A stretch of 64,000 nucleotides of DNA. It comes from Nocardiopsis terrae (lineage in GTDB: Bacteria; Actinomycetota; Actinomycetes; Streptosporangiales; Streptosporangiaceae). The notes below the pieces were generated by a model that was not told the origin of the DNA, searched no databases, and saw only the letters and a program-made list of their open reading frames with translations. Numbering within the stretch: position 1 is the first letter of the stretch; each line of letters begins with the position of its first letter. The DNA is taken from positions 496,001 to 560,000 of the forward strand of contig NZ_BMXJ01000002.1 of the NCBI RefSeq assembly GCF_014651695.1. Reading direction: 5' to 3'. Positions 16,604-24,243 of this stretch are shown in pieces. The position numbers and the translations under genes were made by a program.

Positions 16604-16846
16604 TCACAGGAACTCGGAGTCGCGCAACTCCAGTCGGGCGAGGTGTTCGATACGCCGAAAGGCCAGGACGCCGGTGGCGATCAACGGCAGGAACGCCAAC
16701 CAGAAGACAACGCTCCCGGGTCCGGTGAACACCATCGACGCGAGTGCGACGACGAAGATCAGTGCGAAAAGCGCGAAGTCGACGCGATCCTGCTGGATCA
16801 GGACGCCGACCGGTGGGCGCGCCGCCCCATGCCGACCGCTCCTCAT
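16604..16846 (-). CDS. Small two-helix membrane protein
   Basis: An 80-residue product with a basic N-terminus, two membrane helices (about FALFALIFVVALASMVF and VVFWLAFLPLIATGVLAF) and an acidic C-terminal tail (RRIEHLARLELRDSEFL). I do not recognise a family. AAGGA lies 6 nt before ATG 16846, which favours that start over the ATG at 16852. The gap 16847-17113 upstream shows no gene. Confidence 0.6.
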   Translation of the reverse strand: MRSGRHGAARPPVGVLIQQDRVDFALFALIFVVALASMVFTGPGSVVFWLAFLPLIATGVLAFRRIEHLARLELRDSEFL

Positions 16847-17113
16847 TCGCATTCCTTTCTCGCGGCTCTTCGGGCCGCTCCGCCAGTCACGGCGCCCGAG
16901 ATCCACCTGGACCCTGAAACACCGTGAATCCCACGTTGCATTCCGCAGGACCCTGGTCACACCGGGGTGAACCGGCCCCGGGTCGGCCACTGTGGGTTCA
17001 CCGGTACGTTTCAGCGTACGCCCCGGCAACGGCTTTTCGCCGGAGAACCCGTGGGGCGGTGACCGCGATACATCTCGCGTCGTAGGTCACACCCGGCTGC
17101 GGATGCCACCAAC

Positions 17114-17425
17114 CTAGCGGACGAAACCGCGCTCCCTCGCCAGTCGGCAGATCGCGAGAATGCGGAGGGTCTCCCAGTCGTAGTCGGCGCCCTCGGAGTC
17201 CCAGCCGCGTTCGAGGCAGCCGTCGAGGAAACCGTGGAGGTAGGTTCCGAGGGTGTTCGCGGTGAGTTCGGCACCGCCGGAGACGATGCCCTCGCACACC
17301 TGTGCGGCGTGCTGATCCAGCTCAGCGCTCATCCAGGGTTCTACCGGCCCGTCCAGGGGGCCGATCTTGTGGAAGTCACGGGTGAGTCCGGCCAGCGGAT
17401 GGCGCACGGAGGTCCCACGGGGCAT
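17114..17425 (-). CDS. Conserved small soluble protein, unknown function
   Basis: A 103-residue protein with no membrane segment. The segment MSAELDQHAAQVCEGI is the most family-like and could also be the true N-terminus (ATG at codon 32). The C-terminal half contains LRILAICRLARERGF. It may belong to an actinobacterial DUF (DUF6401-like by impression), which I cannot confirm. Upstream lies an AT-richer stretch with an inverted repeat. Confidence 0.55.
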   Translation of the reverse strand: MPRGTSVRHPLAGLTRDFHKIGPLDGPVEPWMSAELDQHAAQVCEGIVSGGAELTANTLGTYLHGFLDGCLERGWDSEGADYDWETLRILAICRLARERGFVR

Positions 17426-17524
17426 GGAAGTACCTACTCGTGTGGTCAGGAGACGGGAAACTCCATCGACTCTATGCGCGCCGGACCAATGGATCGTAAC
17501 GAATGTGTTGGAAATTACCCGCCC

Positions 17525-17553
17525 TTGACCAAGTCACGCCAAGTCCTGGTCAA
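17525..17553. promoter_or_regulatory. Inverted repeat TTGACCA-N15-TGGTCAA
   Basis: The 7-nt arms 17525-17531 and 17547-17553 are exact complements. The spacer also holds a ccaagtc direct repeat. It lies about 100 nt upstream of the small gene that starts at 17425. It could be an operator overlapping a TTGACC -35 element. Confidence 0.3.
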
Positions 17554-17600
17554 ACATCGCAAAAGCACCAGAGCCGGTGGCGCATCGGCGATTCGGCGCC

Positions 17601-18290
17601 CTAATCGGCCAATCCCATGGCGTTCAGTCGCTCGGCGTGACCCTCGGTGAGGGAGGCGAACATCCGGCTGACCGCGGCGAGGTCGTCCAGACCCGAATCA
17701 CCAGGATCCCCCCCGCGCGGCCCCCTGCCCGCCAGAAGCGAGGCGAGCTCCGGCCGGTCCACGGCCACCGCCTGCGCCTGGCTCAGCGCCTCGCCGACCA
17801 GGCGGCGGGCCCACAGGGACAGGCGGCCGGCCAGCTTCGGGTTCTCCGCCAGCGCGGAACGCACCTGGGCGGCGAGGAACTCCGCCCGCTCGGTCTCGGC
17901 GAGCACGTCCTCGACGAGCGCCAGGGTGTCCGCGTCGGCCAGTTCGGCGACCTTGCGGTAGAAGTCACCCGCGATGCCGTCGCCGACGTAGGTCTTGACC
18001 AGGCTCTCCAGCCAGCTCTGCGGCTCGGTGCGCTCGTGCCACAGGTCCAGCGGGCCGACGAAGGGCTCCATGGCCTCCTCCGGGTCCACCCCGAGCTCCA
18101 CCAAGCGCTCGCGCAGCGCCTGGTAGTGGTTCTGCTCGGTGGCGGCCAGACCGGCGAGCTGGCCCCTGGTCCGCAGCGAGGGCGCCAGTCCGGCGTCGTC
18201 CGCGAGCCGGAAGAAGGAACCGAGCTCGGCGTAGGCGAGCAGTCCGAGCAGATCGATCACGCCGGGGTCGGCGGAGGGGCCTTTGGTCAT
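17601..18290 (-). CDS. Ferritin-fold protein (MiaE-like diiron family)
   Basis: The 229-residue, mostly helical protein resembles the ferritin-like MiaE_2 family of actinobacteria. A first metal-ligand motif is visible in LAATEQNHYQAL (E-x-x-H). A second helix has DVLAETERAEFLA, a possible carboxylate ligand pair, and a third EGHAERLNAM. The family relates to tRNA hydroxylase MiaE, but substrate and even catalysis are unproven here. The start ATG at 18288-18290 has only a weak site. It is divergent from the DEAD-box gene, a neighbour pairing I recall from other actinomycetes. Confidence 0.72.
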   Translation of the reverse strand: MTKGPSADPGVIDLLGLLAYAELGSFFRLADDAGLAPSLRTRGQLAGLAATEQNHYQALRERLVELGVDPEEAMEPFVGPLDLWHERTEPQSWLESLVKTYVGDGIAGDFYRKVAELADADTLALVEDVLAETERAEFLAAQVRSALAENPKLAGRLSLWARRLVGEALSQAQAVAVDRPELASLLAGRGPRGGDPGDSGLDDLAAVSRMFASLTEGHAERLNAMGLAD

Positions 18291-18353
18291 GCCCGCCAGG
18301 GTATCGCCCGGCCCCCCGGCCCCCCAATCGGGGACTAAACGCTGATCGGAAAC

Positions 18354-18378
18354 GGTTGCACCACCTGGGAGCGGGTAC
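18354..18378 (+). promoter_or_regulatory. SigB/SigF-like promoter upstream of the DEAD-box leader
   Basis: GGTT at 18354-18357, a 15-nt spacer and GGGTAC at 18373-18378 fit the GnnT-N14-16-GGGTAY consensus. It points toward the small ORF and DEAD-box gene, giving a leader of about 450 nt to the helicase. Confidence 0.4.
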
Positions 18379-18434
18379 GGTCACAGCCGTCCACAGCCCG
18401 GCGAACTGGTATGTGCACCGGGCGAACCAGCAGC

Positions 18435-18440
18435 TAGACT
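18435..18440 (+). promoter_or_regulatory. -10-like box before a leaderless small ORF
   Basis: TAGACT is followed by 7 nt and the ATG at 18448. TGTGCA at 18412-18417 is a weak -35 at 17-nt spacing. No ribosome site is present. Confidence 0.35.
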
Positions 18441-18447
18441 CAGCGTG

Positions 18448-18546
18448 ATGACCGGCGTGCACGATCACGGCGCCGCGTCCCGCACCCCCGCGACGCGGGC
18501 CCTCCCGCGAGTACGTTTCGGCGCCGCGGACGCGGGCGCCCGGTGA
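18448..18546 (+). CDS. Possible 32-residue leader peptide upstream of the DEAD-box gene
   Basis: ATG to TGA encodes a 32-residue His/Arg/Ala-rich peptide beginning MTGVHDHGAASR. The only support is its position at the expected distance (7 nt) from a TAGACT box and its place in the long leader of the helicase gene. It is too short for composition tests. From 18547 to 18837 I see no further gene. Confidence 0.3.
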   Translation: MTGVHDHGAASRTPATRALPRVRFGAADAGAR

Positions 18547-18837
18547 CGTGTCAGCCGGACACCACAACGTGTCCTCACGAGCAGTGCGGCGTGAGGGAGC
18601 AACGGCCCACGCGCCCAGCTACGCACCGCACACGACAACCAGCGGATGGAACCGAGAGACAGCGGCCAGGGTCACCCCCCGGGCCGCGCGGGTCCAGTCG
18701 GCAGCGCCACCACGGATCCCTCGCCGAAGCGGGAACCCGGTGAGCCGCGCCCTCCGCGGCGGCCAGAAGCCGCCCGCGACCGCACCCCGCCGCGGCCACG
18801 AACAACGCTGTGGCCCGCCTAGATGGAGGCCTGAGCC

Positions 18838-20424
18838 CTGAGTAGTACAGAAACGACCACGAAACCCAGCACCACCTTCCGAGACCTGGGCGTCAGCCCC
18901 GAGCTCGCCGACGCCCTGGAGGCGGAGGGGATCATCGAACCCTTCCCGATCCAGGAACTGGCCCTGCCGATCGCGCTGCACGGAAGCGACATCATCGGAC
19001 AGGCGCGCACCGGAACCGGCAAGACCCTCGCCTTCGGTCTGCCCCTGCTCCAGCGGGCGCAGGAGAAGCCGGGTTCGGCCAAGCGGCCGCGCGCCCTGGT
19101 CGTGGTTCCCACCCGTGAGCTGGCCATCCAGGTGGCCGCCGACCTGACCACCGCGAGCAAGCGCAGCAGCGGCCGCATCCTGACCGTCTACGGCGGCCGC
19201 TCCTACGAGCCGCAGATCAACGGCCTCAAGGAGGGCGTCGACGTCGTCGTCGGCACCCCCGGCCGCCTGCTGGACCTGGAGAACCAGAAGCACCTGCGAC
19301 TGGACGAGGTCTCGGCGGTGGTCCTGGACGAGGCTGACAAGATGCTCGACCTGGGCTTCCTCCCCGACATCGAACGCATCCTCACCAAGATCCCCACCGA
19401 GCGCCAGGTGATGCTCTTCTCGGCGACCATGCCGAGTGAGATCGTCACCCTCTCGCGCAACTACCTGCGCCAGCCCACCCACGTGCGGGCCGGTGACGAC
19501 AACGAGATCGACGGCTCGACCATCCCCAGCCGGATCGCCCAGCACGCGTTCCGCACCCACCAGATGGACAAGCCGGAGATGCTCGCCCGCCTCCTGCAGT
19601 CCCAGGACCACGGCCAGAGCATGGTGTTCTGCCAGACCAAACGGGCCTGCGACCGGGTCGCCGGCGACCTCAAGACCCGTGGCTTCGCCGCCGCGGCCGT
19701 CCACGGCGACCTGGGCCAGAGCCAGCGCGAGCGCGCCCTGCGTGCCTTCCGCAACGGCAAGATCAACATCCTGGTCGCCACCGACGTGGCCGCCCGCGGC
19801 CTGGACGTCGACGACGTGACCCACGTGGTCAACTACGAGACGCCCGACGACGAGAAGACCTACACGCACCGGATCGGCCGGACCGGCCGTGCGGGGCGCA
19901 CCGGTACCGCGGTCACCTTCGTGGACTGGCAGGAGATGCCGCGCTGGAAGCTGATCAACGGCGCGCTCGGCCTGGACTTCCACGAGCCCGAGGAGACCTA
20001 CTCCACCTCGCCGGGCTTCTTCGAGGCGCTCAACATCCCCGAGGGGACCAAGGGCAAACTGGCCGTGGACAAGCGCGGCGAGCACGCCGGCCTGGAGGCC
20101 GAGGAGGTCGAGGACATCGGCGACACCGGCCAGCCCCGCGGCGGCGACCGCGGCGGCCGACGGGGCCGCGGTGACCGCAAGGAGGGCCGTGAGCAGGGCG
20201 GTCGGCGCGGCGGCTCCGGCGGAGGCGGCCGCAACCGCTCCCGCAAGCGGACCCGGGGCGGCGACAACGCCACCGGGGCCGAGGGCTCGGCTGGCCGGAC
20301 CGCGGTGAAGTCCGAGAGCCCCGCGAACGGCTCCGAGAAGTCCTCCGACGGGGAGGGCGCCCGCAAGGTCCGCCGCCGTCGCCGCACCCGCGGCGGTGTG
20401 CGCCGGGACCCCGAGAACACCTGA
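18838..20424 (+). CDS. DEAD-box ATP-dependent RNA helicase, apparent CTG start
   Basis: The 528-residue protein carries the full motif set: Q motif near FRDLGVSPELADAL / PFPIQE, motif I ARTGTGKT (56-63), PTRELA, GTPGRLLDLE, LDEADKML (DEAD), FSATMP (SAT), VFCQTKRACDRV, ATDVAARGLDVDD and HRIGRTGRAGR. A basic Gly/Arg-rich tail (GGRRGRGDRKEGREQGGRR) should bind RNA. The frame closes upstream with TGA at 18832-18834. No ATG, GTG or TTG occurs before 19102, which is past motif I, so the start must be CTG 18838, 8 nt after GGAGG (18825-18829). It probably unwinds structured mRNA or aids ribosome assembly, as in cold adaptation. Confidence 0.9.
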   Translation: MSSTETTTKPSTTFRDLGVSPELADALEAEGIIEPFPIQELALPIALHGSDIIGQARTGTGKTLAFGLPLLQRAQEKPGSAKRPRALVVVPTRELAIQVAADLTTASKRSSGRILTVYGGRSYEPQINGLKEGVDVVVGTPGRLLDLENQKHLRLDEVSAVVLDEADKMLDLGFLPDIERILTKIPTERQVMLFSATMPSEIVTLSRNYLRQPTHVRAGDDNEIDGSTIPSRIAQHAFRTHQMDKPEMLARLLQSQDHGQSMVFCQTKRACDRVAGDLKTRGFAAAAVHGDLGQSQRERALRAFRNGKINILVATDVAARGLDVDDVTHVVNYETPDDEKTYTHRIGRTGRAGRTGTAVTFVDWQEMPRWKLINGALGLDFHEPEETYSTSPGFFEALNIPEGTKGKLAVDKRGEHAGLEAEEVEDIGDTGQPRGGDRGGRRGRGDRKEGREQGGRRGGSGGGGRNRSRKRTRGGDNATGAEGSAGRTAVKSESPANGSEKSSDGEGARKVRRRRRTRGGVRRDPENT

Positions 20425-20462
20425 TCACCGTCGGGTACTCCCGGGCCGGTCCGCCGATCGTC

Positions 20463-20468
20463 TAGGGT
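20463..20468 (+). promoter_or_regulatory. -10-like box of a probable leaderless promoter (hydrolase)
   Basis: TAGGGT is followed by 8 nt and the GTG at 20477. No Shine-Dalgarno site precedes the start. Confidence 0.4.
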
Positions 20469-20476
20469 TGCCCGAC

Positions 20477-21385
20477 GTGAGTACACCTGAGTTCCTCGAT
20501 CTGCCGCCGGGTGTGCGGCACACGGACCTGCGACTTTCGTACGGTCCGGTGGCCGCACTCCGGGCTCTGCCCACGTCCGGCGGCACAGAGTTGGCCCCTG
20601 CTGTCCTGGTGCACGGTTTCACCGGCAGCAAGGAGGATTTCATCGCCCTCCTCCAGAGCCTGGCCCAGGCCGGGCGGGAGGTGGTAGCGGTCGACCTGCC
20701 CGGGTCCCACCGGTCTCCGGGCCTGGAGACCCTCACCCCGCCTCCGGGGGTCGAACTCCCCGACTACCGGCTCTCCTCGCTGGGACGCGTGGTCACCGAG
20801 GTCATGGACCAGGTCGGCGACGGAGGCCCCGTCCACCTGGTGGGGCACTCCTTCGGCGGTCTGGTCTCCCGTGAGGCGGCGCTGACCGAACTCTCCCCGC
20901 TGGCCTCCCTCACCCTGATGTGCTCCGGCCCCGGGCCGTTGAGCGGCCAGGGGGCGGCCCGGACCCGCAACCTCATCGCCGCGCTCTCGATGGCCCCCAC
21001 CGCCGAACGCCTCCGCGAACTGTGGGACGAACGCTTCGAGCTCGAGGCCCGTTCCCGGGCGGTCGGCCCGGAGATGCTCGCGTTCCTGCGCGAGCGGTTC
21101 GTCAACAGCAGTGCGCTGGCCCTCGTCCGCATGGCCGAGGACCTGCTGGGCGCCCCGGACCGGGTCGACGAGCTGGCCGAGGTGGACGTGCCCAAGCTGG
21201 TGCTCTACGGCGAGAACGACGACGCCTGGCCGCTGGCCGAGCAGGACGGGATGGCCGAGCGGCTGGGTGCTCGGCGCCTGGTGGTCCCCGGCGCGGGCCA
21301 CTCCCCCAACGTCGAGGCCCCGGAGACCACGTCCAGCGCGCTGACGTCCTTCTGGAACGAGACGGAGTCCGTCGGCCGCCGCTGA
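20477..21385 (+). CDS. Alpha/beta-fold hydrolase
   Basis: The 302-residue protein has the complete alpha/beta-hydrolase apparatus: oxyanion-hole segment VLVHGFTGSKEDF, nucleophile elbow GHSFGG (Ser), acid LYGENDDAW (Asp) and base GAGHSPN (His). No signal peptide is visible. Substrate is unknown. Ester or lactone hydrolysis is the default. GTG 20477 is the first start after the helicase stop, and a TAGGGT box 8 nt upstream suggests a leaderless transcript. It converges on the next gene across a strong hairpin. Confidence 0.85.
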   Translation: MSTPEFLDLPPGVRHTDLRLSYGPVAALRALPTSGGTELAPAVLVHGFTGSKEDFIALLQSLAQAGREVVAVDLPGSHRSPGLETLTPPPGVELPDYRLSSLGRVVTEVMDQVGDGGPVHLVGHSFGGLVSREAALTELSPLASLTLMCSGPGPLSGQGAARTRNLIAALSMAPTAERLRELWDERFELEARSRAVGPEMLAFLRERFVNSSALALVRMAEDLLGAPDRVDELAEVDVPKLVLYGENDDAWPLAEQDGMAERLGARRLVVPGAGHSPNVEAPETTSSALTSFWNETESVGRR

Positions 21386-21400
21386 CCCGCAACACCGTGG

Positions 21401-21445
21401 AACGGCCGTGCCGCCGCCCCGGGAGGGGACGGCGGCACGGCGGTT
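21401..21445. terminator. Bidirectional terminator hairpin
   Basis: gccgtgccgccg (21405-21416) pairs with cggcggcacggc (21430-21441). Inside, cccc/gggg closes a ggga loop with one bulged A. Outside, aac/gtt pairs after one mismatch. It sits between convergent genes. Confidence 0.65.
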
Positions 21446-21473
21446 CGTCCTGGCCGCCCGGGGGCCTCGGGGG

Positions 21474-22427
21474 TCAGACCCAGGAGTCGAAGTTGCGGCT
21501 CTCGGCCTCGACGGTGGTGGAGGGGCCGCGGTCCGGGAGGATCCGGGTGTCCGGCGGCAGCGACAGCAGGTTCTCGCCGATGGAGGCGAGCTGCGTCGTG
21601 TAGTCGATGTAGGTGTTGCCGACCATGCCGGGCTCGCCCTTGCGCAGGGTGTCACCGCTGAACACGGCGCCGAGCTGGCTCACGTAGAAACCGACGGTGC
21701 CGCTGGCGGTGCCGGGCAGGGCCAGGACGTCGATGTGCAGGTCGCCGATGTCCAGGGCGCCCTCGCCCTCCACGTCGATCTCGGGGCGGTGCTCCGCGCC
21801 GTGGATGCGGCGCCAGGCACGCATCTCACGGGGGTGCAGGGCGATGTCCGCCTCGGTCTCCTCCGCGATGGCCAGCGCGGCCCCGATGTGCGGGCTGTAG
21901 GCGTTGGTGCAGGCCACGAGGTAGACCTCGCGGTCCCCGACGGCCTTCATGATCGCCTCGGCGTCGTGGGCGGGGTCGATGACCACGACCCCCTCCTTGT
22001 CCGCCTCGATGATCCAGGTGTTGCTGATGACGTCGAACTTCTCGCCGTCGAACTCGAAGGTTCCGGCGGTGCGCACACGGGTGATGCCGTCGGTGTCGGG
22101 GCCGGTCACACCGACCTCCTCGACCTCCTCGACCTCTTCGTCCTCGGTGCCGTCCTCGGACCCGGCGGCGGTCTCCGAGTCGTCGTCCGCCTCCGCGTCG
22201 TCGGCCCCGTCGCTCTCCCCGGTGTCCTCGGCGCTGTCGTCCCCGGCCGCGGTGTCCTTGACCGACCCGCCCTTGTCGTCCTCGGACCCTGCGCCCTTGT
22301 CCTCGGGCTCGGCCCCTGTCGCGGCCGCCTCGTCCTCGGTCTCCTCAGTGGTGTCCTCCGCGACCTCCGCAGCGGAATCGGTGGCCTCCTGGCCGTCCTG
22401 CTTCTTCGACTTCCGCTTCCAGAACAC
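21474..22427 (-). CDS. Metallo-beta-lactamase-fold protein with lost metal ligands and an acidic N-terminus
   Basis: After a basic start (MFWKRKSKKQ) about 95 residues are extremely acidic and repetitive (DDAEADDDSETAAGSED and similar), then an MBL-fold domain of about 210 residues follows. Comparison with active homologues, as I remember them, shows THxHxDH replaced by TNAYSPH, TPGHTxGS by LPGTASGT, and the late GHG by DRG. Only the Asp of SGDTL and one His remain. The protein is therefore probably non-catalytic or uses other chemistry. The GTG at 22425-22427 has AAAGG about 10 nt upstream. A longer frame running back through the PHP gene is not real. Function unknown. Confidence 0.75.
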   Translation of the reverse strand: MFWKRKSKKQDGQEATDSAAEVAEDTTEETEDEAAATGAEPEDKGAGSEDDKGGSVKDTAAGDDSAEDTGESDGADDAEADDDSETAAGSEDGTEDEEVEEVEEVGVTGPDTDGITRVRTAGTFEFDGEKFDVISNTWIIEADKEGVVVIDPAHDAEAIMKAVGDREVYLVACTNAYSPHIGAALAIAEETEADIALHPREMRAWRRIHGAEHRPEIDVEGEGALDIGDLHIDVLALPGTASGTVGFYVSQLGAVFSGDTLRKGEPGMVGNTYIDYTTQLASIGENLLSLPPDTRILPDRGPSTTVEAESRNFDSWV

Positions 22428-22531
22428 GGCGTCAGACCTTTCGTCCGGTATGGGTAGTAAAACGCTGCGACTATTGTCGCGTCCCCGCGCAGTGGTCCGT
22501 ACCGTACCGAACCCCGGGGGGCGGCTGCTTC

Positions 22532-23407
22532 TCAGCCCTTGATCAGGGGTACCCCGGTGGCCGGGGCGATGAGCTCGTCGAACGCCTCCGGGGAGGTCGT
22601 CCGGCAGCCCATCCGGTGGCCGGTGAGGGCCCCGTGGTCGTCGCTGGATCCGGTGACCACCACCCCGAGGTCGGCGGCGACCCCGCGCCAGAACTTCGTC
22701 TGCGGCCGGTTGTGCGAGGGGTGGTCGGCCTCGATACCGCCCAACCCGGCCTCGGCCATGCGTTCGGCCAGCTCCACCGGGACCGCCCCGTTGGTGGCCC
22801 CCTCCGCGCGGGCGGGGTGCGCCAGTGCGCACACCCCGCCGGCCTGGCGGACCAGCTCCACCGCACGGACCGGGTCGATCGCGTACCGCGAGGCGTACGC
22901 GGGCCCGCCGGAGCCGATCCACCGGTCGAAGGCGTCCTGCACGTTCCTGGCGGCCCCCGCCTCCACCACGGCGCGCGCCAGGTGCGGCCTGCCGATGGTG
23001 TTGGCGTCGGCGTACTCGTCCTGTCCGGCCCCGGCGATCTCCAGGACCCGCTCCCAGGTCACCTCCACGCCGTGCGCCTGAAGCTTGTACACCATCTCCT
23101 CCGCGCGGGAGGCCCGGTCGGAGCGAACCCGGCGCAGCTCGGCGTCGAGCCCCGGGGAGTCCGGGTCGAACAGGTAGGAGACCAGGTGGACGCTGGACCC
23201 CTCGTAGGCGCAGGACAGCTCCATCCCCGGGACCAGGGTGAAGTCGGGGGGCAGGTGTCTGGCGGCCTCCTCGATCCCGCCGACCGTGTCGTGGTCGGTC
23301 AGGGCGAGTACGTCGAGTCCGGCGGCGACCGCGTACGCGATGACCTCGGCTGGGGCGTCGGTCCCGTCGGAGACCGAACTGTGGGAGTGCAGGTCGATAC
23401 GTGTCAC
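22532..23407 (-). CDS. PHP-domain phosphatase (3',5'-nucleoside bisphosphate phosphatase type)
   Basis: The 291-residue protein has all PHP metal motifs: DLHSHSSVSDGT at the N-terminus, LTDHDT, PGMELSC, GRPHLA, LAHPAR and SSDDHG. The compact length and motif spacing match the TrpH/YciV group, which hydrolyses pAp-like 3',5'-bisphosphates and trims 5' ends of RNA. The GTG at 23405-23407 is the start that keeps the first metal motif at residue 5. It lies between the MBL-fold gene and a zinc-ribbon protein gene, all on one strand. Confidence 0.85.
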   Translation of the reverse strand: MTRIDLHSHSSVSDGTDAPAEVIAYAVAAGLDVLALTDHDTVGGIEEAARHLPPDFTLVPGMELSCAYEGSSVHLVSYLFDPDSPGLDAELRRVRSDRASRAEEMVYKLQAHGVEVTWERVLEIAGAGQDEYADANTIGRPHLARAVVEAGAARNVQDAFDRWIGSGGPAYASRYAIDPVRAVELVRQAGGVCALAHPARAEGATNGAVPVELAERMAEAGLGGIEADHPSHNRPQTKFWRGVAADLGVVVTGSSDDHGALTGHRMGCRTTSPEAFDELIAPATGVPLIKG

Positions 23408-23467
23408 CGGGCGATTGTACGTAAGTCGCGACGGTCGCGCTCGGGCCAGGTCGCCCGAGCGGTCGGA

Positions 23468-24133
23468 TCACTCCGGTTCCTCCCGTGGCGCCAGGACCCG
23501 GCCCAGGAAGGGGCTGGGCGCCCCGTACGGCAGTTCCAGGGCCACGCCGCCGTCCCGCATGTCACGCAGGTCCCGCAACGACTTGACCTCGCACATCAGC
23601 ATGCCGGTGTCGGCGGAGGCGAAGACCAGCCACAGCCAGTCGGCGAGCGCCTCCCCGGCGTAGACGGCCCGGTCCCGGCCCACGTCCAGGTTCCACAGGG
23701 CCATCTCGTGGCCGTCGAACCGCACCTTGGCGTCGGGCGGTCCGGAGTCGAAGCCGTTGCCGGGATCGGGGCCCTCCAGCCCCGCGAGGCGGGCTCCGAG
23801 GCCGATACCGGGGTCCTCCGCGACGATGACGGCCTCGCCGACGCCGCCGAGCGGGTTCGGCCCGGACAGGGCCACGGCCACGGCCAGCGAACCGCTGCGT
23901 TCGTCCCCGGCCTCGGCGAACCCGGTGACCACCCACCCCGCCGGCAGCGGCCAGGGGATCCACACCGGGACCCGGGCCTGCGGCAGGAGGGTTTCAAGCG
24001 CGGCGGTACCCGGGGCGCGTATCCCCTGGAGGGGCGCCACCGGTCCGTGGGCGTCGCACTGCCAGGCGCTGGTCCACAACCCCGGGGGTTGTACGGTGCG
24101 CCCACAACGTGGACACGAGGGCTCGGGTCTCAT
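23468..24133 (-). CDS. Zinc-ribbon-containing conserved protein, unknown function
   Basis: The 221-residue soluble protein begins with a possible zinc ribbon (SCPRCGRTVQP, then CDAHG) and has a Trp-rich middle (WIPWPLPAGWVVTGF) and a C-terminal segment MLMCEVKSLRDLRD. It resembles an actinobacterial family I associate with DUF6758. I cannot confirm this and do not know its function. No ribosome site precedes the ATG. TAGACC lies 8 nt upstream of it, so the message may be leaderless. The gene starts 31 nt downstream of the typA terminator. Confidence 0.65.
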   Translation of the reverse strand: MRPEPSCPRCGRTVQPPGLWTSAWQCDAHGPVAPLQGIRAPGTAALETLLPQARVPVWIPWPLPAGWVVTGFAEAGDERSGSLAVAVALSGPNPLGGVGEAVIVAEDPGIGLGARLAGLEGPDPGNGFDSGPPDAKVRFDGHEMALWNLDVGRDRAVYAGEALADWLWLVFASADTGMLMCEVKSLRDLRDMRDGGVALELPYGAPSPFLGRVLAPREEPE

Positions 24134-24164
24134 GTTCTACGGGTCTACCCGAGTGAAGACCAGC

Positions 24165-24209
24165 GAAAACGCGGAGCGGGCGGGGTGCCGTTCGCACTCC
24201 GCCCGCTCC
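24165..24209 (-). terminator. Terminator of typA
   Basis: Arms 24173-24188 and 24194-24209 pair over 16 positions with one wobble (ggagcgggcggggtgc). On the minus strand TTTT follows (plus aaaa at 24166-24169). Confidence 0.8.
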
Positions 24210-24243
24210 GGAACCGGGAGGGCGCTCGGCCCTCCGGAGCGTC

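Noticed and set aside
22428..23471. Extension of the MBL-fold gene through the PHP gene on the same strand
   Set aside because: It is in a different frame from the clear PHP-domain gene and is compositionally a shadow. The GTG at 22427 has a ribosome site.
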